From contig JAJFZO010000049.1 in the NCBI GenBank assembly GCA_021397835.1, positions 1,865,001 to 1,929,000 on the forward strand: a stretch of DNA of 64,000 nucleotides. Direction: 5' to 3'. The position numbers were made by a program, and so were the translations under genes. Positions 50,513 through 61,800 of this stretch are shown piece after piece. Each line of letters opens with the position of its first letter. The stretch's first letter is position 1. The notes under the pieces were generated by a model, which had not been told where the DNA came from, ran no database searches, and saw only the letters and a list, made by a program, of their open reading frames with translations. The stretch comes from Moringa oleifera. Lineage: Eukaryota > Streptophyta > Magnoliopsida > Brassicales > Moringaceae.

Positions 50513-51227
50513 ATTTCCTTGTCTATTGAATTAACCTCCGTGCTATCCTTTCTGTTTCCCTCGAGGTTCCTCAGGGTCGTCGCGGATGCCGAACTCACTA
50601 GACCATAACCCTTCGTTTTAATTTGGAGAGACGGATCCCGTCAAGTCGGGTCGGGTATTACAAAACCTGCTTATTTTACTCCAATTTATTAATTCCCTCA
50701 TATCCATTTACAATTTTACCCTTCTAATTGAACATTGCATAAAACATTGCACCTGCGTCAAGCATGATTTTCAATCATTCTCCATCATAGATTCACTGTA
50801 ACTGATAAAACAGCAATAGGAGCCTTCCTAACCCACCCTTGTTCATAAACTAGATTGGCTCCCTATTTCCATAAAAGAAAGAAAAAGAAGAGAAAAGAGA
50901 AGACAAGGGTTCAAGTAACATACACAGAAATTGGGGTACACACCAAGAGAAATATTTTAAACCGGAGGCTACAGAAGATGTACATACATATCACCTAAAA
51001 GAACTCAATGGAAACAGGTCTCTAGACACCAGGACATGACTACAAAATACACAATATATACAAATCAACAGCTCTGTCCACGCATCTTTTTACACATACG
51101 TCTAAGAAAGATACAAAGTAAGAGATCTACCCAAAGTAAGAGATCTACCCAAATAAATACACATGGAAATAAATTATCCAACTCCCATTTTGTAAAATCA
51201 ATCTTCACAACAGGCAGGGTTGACAGT
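50513..51227. other. Spacer between two minus-strand genes
   Basis: Holds the leader and promoter of the small membrane protein gene (50513-50650, relatively GC-rich) and the 3' UTR of its upstream neighbour. A 20-bp tandem duplication (AAAGTAAGAGATCTACCC) lies at about 51115-51154. No gene is seen. Confidence 0.5.
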
Positions 51228-52969
51228 CTAGAAAGGCAACATCCACCCCACAGTCCATCCTAATAGCAAGCCAGCACCAACTAGACTCAAACCCAATGCA
51301 AAAGCAACAGTATACTTTGTCACGTCAGGTATTGGTTGGCCTCGGTTGCCTTGTTTGCTCTTTCTATCTTTCAGCCAGCTTTTTCGCATTTTTCTACCCT
51401 TGCAAGGCATCCATGGAAGAAGTGCTGGGAAGAGATTGGAGATTGGCTGGTCGTTATTTTTGATCTGCAGGTAAAGGGCTTCTAGCTGCAGCAGATGAAA
51501 CCACTGTTTATAGGCAAGAAGCTGCGATGCTTGTTTGAAGAAAAGCTTGACGACGTGCTCTTTCTCAGCCTGTGCTTGCTTTGCTGCCTTCTCAGCTTCC
51601 CTTGCACGTGTTTGGGAATGGCGAAGTGCTTCTAATAACTGAGCCTTGCTAAGATCATACTCAGAAACTTGTGTTACTGTTGTATCTTTCTGGTTTGTGC
51701 TATAACTGTATTAGAAGTAGCAAATCCAACAAATATTAAACCGAGGGATTTGATCAGCATGAGGTACAAAAGTTCCATTGTGTTTCTTGAAGCACAAAAA
51801 CCATTAATATCCATAGGCTTTCTTGGTCTCGATCCATTATTATATAACATACTTAGGAAAGTTATAATTCCAATGTAAAATGTCCCTCTAAGAATTCAAG
51901 TTGTTGCATGAAACTTTTGCCCACCAAACCATCAACTCCAAAAACCAGGTCAAGCAATTAAAAAAAAAAAAAAACTAGGCAAGATGTTAATGGATGAATA
52001 CCTGGATGATCCATCAGAACCATATTGTGTGCGCACATCTTCAACCAAAGATCTCTGTCTCCCAAGTGTTCTTACAGAATCAGGAGTGCCCTGTGCATGA
52101 ATGACTCGATCAGGGATATGACCAGCTTGGGACTTCTGATCCAAAGATGATGTTTCATCACAGTCAAAACACCGAGAATTACCAGATGGGTATTTCCGAA
52201 CATGCATCTTCTGAGGTGGGGGAAGGTCACAATTCCCAATATAATCCAGTGACTTCTGTGCAACCAAGGAGGCCAATTCATCTTTATCTGTAGTGCGCCA
52301 CCATGGTGCAGTCTTTTCACTAGCAATCCAAGGAGACTCTGGATCAAAACAGAGATCATTGGATTCTTTGGAAACTGGGCATCCAACAGGATTCATCCCC
52401 ATAGACTCATAAATTTCTGTGCTTTCCGTAAAATCGACAAATTTTTGCATGTTCTTACATTTTAGAGCGTCTGTTTCTTTCTCTCCAACTCTAGAATTGT
52501 GCTTTGTACAAAAAGCAGAGTCACCGTCATGCACGTCAAAAGGGAACTCACCAATGTTCTTATCATCATGATTAGTATTCTCACTTTCATTCTCTTGGTG
52601 CAAATCCTTGGCATGTTTGGGAAGGGAGTTTCCAAAATCAGTTCTCAAAATTTCCATCTTTGCCTCCAAGGAATTTAACTGTTCATATGTGAAACTCTTT
52701 TGGTATCCATAGCCAGGTTGCAGCTGCAACCACCATCTTGTTGTATCAGGAGGTAAATTGGAGAATGAAGGATTCTGGTTGAGAGGCATGAAACCTGCAC
52801 TAGAATGATCTGGCACATCCACTGCACCAGAAAGTCCTGAATCAACTTGTTTGGTTGACGCAGCTGATGATTGGCAGCAAGCTAACTTGGGAGCTCTTTT
52901 GGCATCTTCTTGAACAAAGCAACGATTGGCTGTCCTCTGCCACACAGCCCTGGCTTCAGCTGCTGCCAT
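51228..52969 (-). CDS. Plant-specific protein with C-terminal membrane anchor, AT2G46550/AT1G01240-like, 2 exons
   Basis: Exons 52002..52969 and 51228..51705 (CCAG|GTATTC donor, TACAG|T acceptor, phase 2) encode 481 residues. Conserved-looking blocks are the N-terminus MAAAEARAVWQRTANRCFVQ, DTTRWWLQLQPGYGYQKSFT, and SPWIASEKTAPWWRTTDKDE. A coiled-coil-like stretch RQ-AEKAAKQAQAEKEHVVK lies in exon 2, followed by a basic segment GRKMRKSWLKDRKSKQ. The final 25 or so residues are hydrophobic (TVAFALGLSLVGAGLLLGW), so the protein is probably tail-anchored. Function unknown; the match is to a pair of uncharacterised Arabidopsis duplicates, from memory. A leader exon near 54175-54330 with a 1.2-kb 5' UTR intron is likely. 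A three-codon uORF overlaps the start codon. Confidence 0.85.
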
Positions 52970-52989
52970 CACTCTATCATTCTTTGATG

Positions 52990-54350
52990 CAAGTAACTAT
53001 GCAAAACAAAATTTGTTATCTCATTTGACTTCAAGATTGAAGAGAATCATTTAAACAAGTATCAGAAATTGCCCTTCAACAAGATTACACAAATTACTAG
53101 TCAACTTAATCAAAGCAAAATTTGAAAACAAGATGAATTTAATATGAAGGAAGAAGAGATGCTATACATAGATGAATAAAAACATTATCTCTCTCAGGCA
53201 CACAAAAGTATGCATATGTAGATACGTATTGTCGAAGGATATACATATGCACAGACAATGTAAGCATATATATGAAAAAGGAAAAAATAACATACTATAA
53301 TCATTCAAGGGATAAAAATATCCCATCAAAGACTTGAGCTACCCATCAAAAAGAAAAGTATTTCCTTTTCAAACAAGGATCAAGTATACTCTTCATCATC
53401 ACAAGATAACTGCATGCAAATACTCATTTGAGTCAGTATACAGCTAGTATTTGCACATCAATCGCTTTTTTCCTTTTGAGCAAAATACAGAGTTTACAGA
53501 CAAAAGTGGTAATTACTTCTGAGATCCTAGTTGATGGTGCCTAGGAGTGAGTGATTCAACCCACAAAGAAGAACTTTTTGAACTCATGCAAGAAACAAAA
53601 GTAATAACCTCCTTTTAGACATCAGCACTACAAGCAATCGGCTTTGTGAAACAGAGTGAAAAGTATAAAATTTGCAAATTCACAATGTGATACCAAAGGA
53701 TCATCTAACTTTTAAGCAGCTACCAACTACATCCCAAACCCTCATTCAAAATATCATAGGAGAAACACAAAACATCTCAATCCGGGGAAAGTAACAAAAG
53801 AATTCTTGAGAAAGGAAGATATTCAGTGCATCTATTCATAAACCTTTACAATCAGAATCATGCAAAAATTCATACTAATATCATAAAATAGAAACTGCAA
53901 AAAGAAAAGCAACCCGAATCAGACTGGCACCCAGGTAAACAGTAACCAAGCAATCACTACGATGGTAAGCTAAACCATTTAAAGCAGAAAACAAAACCAA
54001 CCATAATTTAAACACCGACTATCACAGTCCAGATAAAAGAAAATCAGATGACATGTGCAGTCAGCATAAGAAACTAAAATAATCCCACAACGCAAACCAA
54101 AAGAACTCAGTGAGAAAAAGAGAAGGTAGGGAAAAAAAGAACCACATCAAAGGAACAGAGACAAAAAGAACAGACCAGCAGAGCAACAGAAGTGAATGGA
54201 GAGATGCTATCGCATGGATCTAACAGGGAACATAATCCACAGCCGAAAACGAAACTGTTTAATCCAAAGATCGAATAAAACGAGCGAATCTAGGGGCACG
54301 AGAGTTGCGCAGAGACGGGGGTCCGATTGTGTCAGGGATTTGCTTTTATT
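52990..54350 (-). other. Probable 5' UTR intron and leader exon of the tail-anchored protein gene
   Basis: AT-rich, intron-like DNA from 52990 to about 54175, with acceptor-like TTTGCATAG on the minus strand near 52999 and donor-like CTGCTG|GTCTGTTC near 54175. A pyrimidine-rich, leader-like segment continues to about 54330. No coding exon is recognised. Confidence 0.4.
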
Positions 54351-55806
54351 TGTCTTTCAGTTACCATTTCTTCTGTCCTTTTGGACTGTACAGGCTCTTA
54401 CAATTCGGCAATTGTCATGCCTTACAAAAAAAACGCAGCCGTTTTAAGCACCGCCCCGTCCTTTTCACGTGGTTGTCTGCTTGTCCCGCCCTAAACAATT
54501 ATGGGGGGTTTTATTTTTCTTTCTTAAAAAAAATGTGAGTTTCATCGTGCTGAGGCCACTCAGATACTTTATTTGTTGAACACGTGGCATATGGTTGGAA
54601 GATCAGAGGTTTGCTCTTTGGGGTCCACTTTAGGGGATAAGACCTTCCATCTTGATTAATTAGAGGAAATTCACAGATAGAGCCACGTAGGAAAATCGGA
54701 GGTCCTAGTCCAACCACCCCTTCATTTGTTCATAAGAAAATAAAACAGAGAAGATACAAATAAATACAGACAAAAATTAGCAGCATAAGAAACATTTTTG
54801 AGAGATAAGGGGGTATTTCTTCTTTTTTTTTTCTTTTTGAAATATATATTTGATAATTATGGCAATCAAATGATCCCTTTACACGGTCCCCTGAATCTCT
54901 GATTGCTTAAGCAGGTAATAAAAAATGGTCATTAATGGTGTTAAATCTGCTCAACCAAGATTTTCAAAGCACACTGGAAAAAATCCATTGTAAGAGACTG
55001 TGAGATGGCAGAAAATGCAGCAACCAGTGTGTGCCCATTGTATAGTTTGGTTGGTATGAGCTTTGCTTGGACGACCAGAATGTTGCATAGAAAATCAGAA
55101 GCGGAGTCCCACATGTCACTTGCTAATTGTCTCTCTAAGCAAAGAAATCCAGTAACCTAGTTGGGTAAAGTATCCATGGAAGAAAATTCTAAGTGATTTT
55201 GGGATTAAACTGTCTTGAGGCCATAAACTTTGACTTATGCAGGAAATCTAACAGGAATGCTGTGTTCTTGAAGTGACTACAAATGTACACTTTCTTGATG
55301 ATAGATGAAAGCGGTCAGGAAGCAAACATGGTAAGGCATGAAATTTTACATTTATGTACAAACAGGAATCTTTTTGAGTACGAGTTACGATTTCAACTTT
55401 CTAAAGCAACACCATCAAAGTAAATTTCTGAAAAGGGAGGGGTTCGTAATCAAATAAATAAAGCCTGATTTCTACAAAAACAATGGGTGTAGCACCACTG
55501 GCAGTGGACTTTGTGTAACTTCTTTTCATGAGTATGTGAGGAGTCCCAAAAGGAAATACTGCAATTATGTGGGCTTCATCCAGTGCATCTGAGTTCTTTC
55601 CATGACAAAAATTCACCAAGAGTTGGCTGTTTCCAAGGTGCTTACAGCCAGTTTTTCTGAATGGTTAGGGAAGCAACACAGCAGAACCAGAGAAGGTTAT
55701 GTTTCACACCAAGCTTTCACTGTTTTAACTGATGTCACAGAACTCAAAATTTCTAGATTTGGCTGCTCTGCTGGATTGTTACCTGTCATCTTGGATAAGA
55801 CTTGCA
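54351..55806. other. Intergenic, between two minus-strand genes
   Basis: Promoter territory of the tail-anchored protein gene (CACGTG at about 54467 and 54582) and the 3' flank of the WD40 gene. No coding signal. Confidence 0.5.
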
Positions 55807-58800
55807 TCAACTTCTTTTATCATACTGGTAATGTCTGATCTGAACCAGCTTTACAGAGCCATCACCACCACATGTAAGAAAGCCATTGGAACAAACTTGT
55901 ATATCTGTAACAGCAGCCTGCAACAATCAAGAAGATATTTTTAAATCAGATGGCATAGGCAGTTTCATCTTCATTGCTTGTACATAAGTACGTGGAAATC
56001 TCAACACTGGCATTAATAAATGATTACCCGAACAATTCCACCATAGCCCCTGGAGCTTGGTTGCAGAAAAGTGTGTCGTTCATGCAATTTTGACCAATGA
56101 TAAACTAACTTAGCTGCTTTCGCATCCCAAAGTTTGACATCTCCATCTTTGCTTCCCGTCAAAAACAAACTGGTATTTGGGATGGTAGATATTTTGGTGA
56201 CACTCCCTTCATCCAGATCAACAATACATATTAAAGAATTATTCAAACTTTGTCATAATTCTAGAGAAGACTGAAAAGGAAAACTATCTGTACCTAAGTG
56301 AGCCTTTGGGATATACCAAAGCATCCCGTTTAGATTTTGGTCCCCATGTTTGTTACTGATCCCAGTCCGCATGTCGGTACTCGAAGAACTGATGCTGGGT
56401 TCACCATTATCCAAGTGCCTATGCCTTTTAGTCCTTCCAGTTGCAATATAGCGGAAGTCGTGAAGTCCAACATCACCACCTTTACCACCAGTGACAATAA
56501 GGGGAGAAATAGAACCGCTACCAATGTCATTATCGAACACAGAAATGGAGCGGGCACCACCTTCACACATAAAGACAAGTCATGGGCACTACAAAAGGTG
56601 GGAAGCAACTGATATCAACTGGATCATAATATGTTAGAACCATAATGGATGTCCACTATCAGGATTACAAAATCAAAACTTTGAAATCCACAGATAATAT
56701 AGATAATGTGATGGATTCCTAGTCCACTCTGTTACAAATCAGATTGATTTTTCCATATTGAATTCAGAATGATCAGACTGTGAGAATTATCCTTGCACCA
56801 AGCAGATCCCTCACACATCAAGAAAGCTTAACCATCTTAATGCACACATGACCTTTGTCTGTTTCAAATTGTGAAAATATCTGATTTTGAATGTTGTTAC
56901 CCAAGACAAAGTAGGAATATTGATACAAATTCATTTGCAGTTTCAAAATTAGATTGAACCTTCATGACAAATAATGGAAGCTCGAGACGTCGTAGGCGGA
57001 GCCAATGTATCCCACATCACCACATTGACACCGTTGGAGCTATATCCAGCTGTAGCAATGACTGATCCACTTGAAGTAATATAAGTAACATCCCTACAAT
57101 AATAACAATTGTGAAAAGATCGAAGCTACTAAGACACATAACAAACACAATTAAAATGTCTTAAAAACAGCAAAATTTCCAAACACAATTATAATGTCTT
57201 GAAAACAGAACAATTTCCAAGATCTATTCCGTAACAGCATGTTTGGTTGGTAGGAATACCAATTCTTTTCCTACTTTATTCCGTATGGAATTGCTTTTCC
57301 AACGTTTGGTTCATTTTTATCACAGAATTGTAATTCCTTAAGGAATTTCTATTCCTTGAAAACCCGGAATAGCTATTCCGAAGTGAACCCTCGGAATTGC
57401 TATTCCATGAAAACAAGGAATTACTATATTTTTTTATTCCCAACATACCCTTGATAAAATTTTTAAATTACTATATATATATATATATATAGTAACTTTA
57501 TTTTTTAAAAATAATTTACTAAAAAATAAAAAATATTATTATTATCAAAATATTAATTACTATTAATATTAATTTTATAATATTAAAATTTAAAAATAAA
57601 AAATAATTATTAACATATCATTTAGTTAATATTATTTTTATAATAATAACATCTTTTTTATTTTTTAAATAATTTATCAAAAAGAAAAAAAATATTACTT
57701 TTATTAAAATATTAATTAATTTTAATTTTAATTTTATAATATTAATATTTTAAAATAAAAATAATTATTAATATATTATTTAGTTAATATTATTTTAATA
57801 AAAATTAATTAAATTATAATTAATTTAGTTGAAGGGTATACTAATCTTTTAAACTTGCTTCAATTACTTTTCTAGCTTATTCTTTGATGAACCAAACATA
57901 TGAAAACGAATTCATACTTTATTCAATTCTAATAAACCAAACATAATAATATTTATTCTTTTCTATTCCTTTTCTTTTCTATTTCCAAAGAATACCTTTT
58001 CTATTCCTTCTCTATTCTATTCCATGAACCAAACATGCCATAAGTGAATCTTCATCAGCATAAAGAAATTGTGACCTTATGGAGAGAAACGTAAGTTGAC
58101 AGGAAAAAGAAAAGAAAAAGAAGATCAGCATAACCAAACCAACTTGGACATACAAGGGCTTAGATGGTAGGGTAATGACAATGAGATCTACTAACAAACA
58201 TGGTCATAATGGTGACCTTAGGGAGAGGAAAAGTAAGTTGACAGGAAAAAGAAGAAACGAAAAAAAGAAGAAGAACAAAAAAGAAAAAGAAGAAACGTTG
58301 CATAACTACGACATTGGACAAACAATTTACAAATTAACATGGTCAGAAAGCTTCGCTCAAAACCAGAGAACACTTCATAATCAACAGACCATCAAACCAG
58401 ACATGAGAAACAACCATTCCTTCTTGCAGTCACCATAGACTAATGAGTAACAGGATGCAGAGATTAAAATAGCTGGCCTATGGGAAAACTTTCCCACGAG
58501 GATGAGGAAGCACCAATCCATTATCTTGGAAATCTTAAATTGTTTTCTTGGCCAAGAAGAAGGAGAATTAGGAGGCAGTTCATGGATTTACGTCAATTCC
58601 CAAACAAATATTAAGGAAATTTCATTTGAATACCTCTACAAGTATTAAAGAATAAAATACATACGATGCATGGCTATTGAAGCAGAGAGATGAGTCCGTT
58701 GGGCGGATATTGCTCCTTCCCCCTACCTCCAGCTGCCATGTGCATACTGTTCCATCTAATGCAGCAGTAGCAAATCTGTGACCATAGTGATCAAACTGCA

Positions 58801-61800
58801 AAGAAGAAATTGATGCAAGAGCATATGGTGGAGGAACATTGGCAGCAGGTAGCACTCCATATGTTGCAGTAGCTTTGTGCTTCCCAAACTGCACTAATTG
58901 CGTTTCACATCAGTCATATGCCTTATGCACCGATAGAGAGTGAGCAATAACAATCCACCAAACATTACATTTTAAACACTTACGCATTACCTTCATTAGG
59001 AAAAAGTGAAGCTGTCTCCCCAGCATCTATTACTACTAGATAAATCATAATGAAATGGCAGGGAAGAACGGCTTAGTTTCAATGGATAAGACAGAGGTTC
59101 CAGCATGCAGACATTAATTTCTCTAACACCATTTCAACAGATATTGCATTTCACGTTTTCATGGCAATGTTAAATGACATCAACAGTAAGAGAAGCATCA
59201 TATTGGAATCAATAAATTATGTCTTCTGGAAAAATTTATGTGCAGCTAAAAATAGCAATGATATTTTCATTCCTTTTAAAATTATTACCATAACCTAGGA
59301 TCATAATTAAAAATTAGCATATTATAATGCAATACTGATACAGTTGCCAGATAAGTAAGTACAAAGACTATAGATATATGACCACATACAAGAAAGAATA
59401 TTTATTTTAAGTTTCATACCTCCCATAAGTAAATGTGTGTGTTGCTAGAACCAACCAAGAAGAAAGGCCTCGAGGGATGACTTGAGAAAGCCCTTGTACT
59501 TATAGTTTCTGCAGTAGCTGGAGGATCAACAAACTCCTCAAAATCTTCCTGGATTTCCCAACCTAAGCCAGAGGCACCAATACCAGCATAACCTGGAATC
59601 CCAAAAGCTCCACCACCTGTCAAGTCTCTCCCTGGTCCTGCTAGAGAACCCACACCAACGGTTGCACCACCCAACCCAAGGTGTGCTCCTTTTCTGCTTC
59701 CAAGACCAACACCAGGTGAAACACATGTTGGAACTGGTGTGGATACAGAACCAGCCCACCCATTCTGTGGCCAATCAGCATCTGACCAGATATAGTCTGA
59801 TTGGTCTCGGTAAGGAATTCCAGCTTCCCAATTAAAGAAAATTATGCCCTGCATTAAATCATATTAAATACTATTAGTGTGGCTTAAGGGTCTAATTAAT
59901 GTATACCATGAATACTTAATGAAACTATCACAAATCATCATGCTGACATTAAAGAATACACCTCAAACAATTGCAAGATAAAGAAACCTCATAATTATAA
60001 TCCTACACAGTAGAAATGAAACAACATTTGTCAACTTAGAACTAAAAAAGACTAGCTCAGTAGCAGTTCCCTATGGCATTGCACAAATGATTTGCAGCCT
60101 AAAACCAATATTTGTGCAACTGAAAAGAGAATTGAGGAAGCATTGTTGATGTGCTGACTTTTTATTTCCTTCATAGTTTCAGAAGAAATGGTACTTTCCT
60201 TTTTCTCAAAAGAACAGGAGAATGTGCAGTCCACCTAACATAAAATGGCTTCGACAGACTCTCTTGAAGCTCAGGTAAGTGCCTGGCCACCAGTTCATAG
60301 TAAGCTCATAAATGGATCAGGACTGGAAGGTGGGATTTAAATGGTTGTTATATTATTTTTTATTATAAAGAGAAAAGCATGGTGGTACACAACGTGGAAG
60401 GGTTAATTATTAAAAGTCATCCAGGTAGTAAGTGAGTTTCTTAATATGCAACTGACTACACAGATGCAAATTTCTTGAGGTGCTGAATTCAGCAGCTAGT
60501 AGGTGTCAATATATGTTCATTTACTTCCACATTATGCATATATATATATATATATATAACTGCTCCCTGTCAAATTTACAAGTGCACAGTGCAAAATGGT
60601 GACAGCATGAACATTTATCCAAGAACCTAGTGAATATGCCTGACCATGATTGAATCTATGAGAAATGCAAATAGGGGATGACATAAACAAAAATTGTACC
60701 CTGAACAAGGCAATAGGAGATACATGGGAAAATTCATTAACATTAGCACTTTTCAGGAAGCATCATACACTGTTTAAATCTTCCCACAAAAAAAGGGAAT
60801 TCATGTGTAGTGGCTAACCTTCTGATTGCTAGCAACTGCAGCTTGCCGTTGATCAATAGAATTTATACACAAAGCCTGCTCAAAATGGAGGATTTAGTTA
60901 ATCATCAAACACAATGAAAAGCTCATGATCTTGGGTTCCATAATTTCCAAAAGTCCAATAGCCATTTCACTAGCAAGTCCTCTAGTTACAACTAGCATTA
61001 TATAATAACATATGAAAGAATGGAAGAAGAAGAAAAATAACCTCCAAGAGCTCCCCATTTCTCTTATAAATTTCTTTAGAGCTTTGGAAAGGTGTGACTT
61101 CCTTTGAAATGTTTGTATCTTTCTGCCAGGAACTCAGAAAAGTAAGGCCATTTCGAAAGAGACCCCTAGTAGGTGATCCGACTTCACCACTGCCAGAACC
61201 ATTGCAAGGCCTACCATCATGATTATATGGCTCAACAGTTTCACGCTCTCCTATGATGTCATTGTACATGTCACTCCATCCTTTACAGGGTCTATAATTT
61301 AAACATGGCCAGTCTACATTTTCTTGCACAAAACCTTCAGCTATTAAGCTAGGATCAACACATGAATCCCATAATATTTTAGAAACTGAATGATCATCTT
61401 TATCATTCATCATGTCAGCGCTGACAACACTGTGATTGACATAGAGATCTCTGGCTTGAGACAGCCTAGATTCTTCTAACCATAGAAGAGTTGGAACATG
61501 AGACCCACAGTGAACTTTCTGCTCAATAGACAGTGCAAGTTGCTTCATATTATGAGAAGAAATATGTGCAAGTGTGGCGTCCAGTAACTTTGCCAAAATC
61601 AATGACAGCAGCCTGCTCTGTTCTGTTATGCTGTTGTTAGACTCAAAATTTCGGCAACTGGATGCCTGAGAAGAAAGTTTGTCATGGGAGATACCAGAAA
61701 GATGACCTCCATCAAATTCAATGGACAGAGAATTCAACTTAAAATTGATGAATTTGGACATATGTTGCCACAAACAAATCCCAAGAATTTGCCATCTTTC

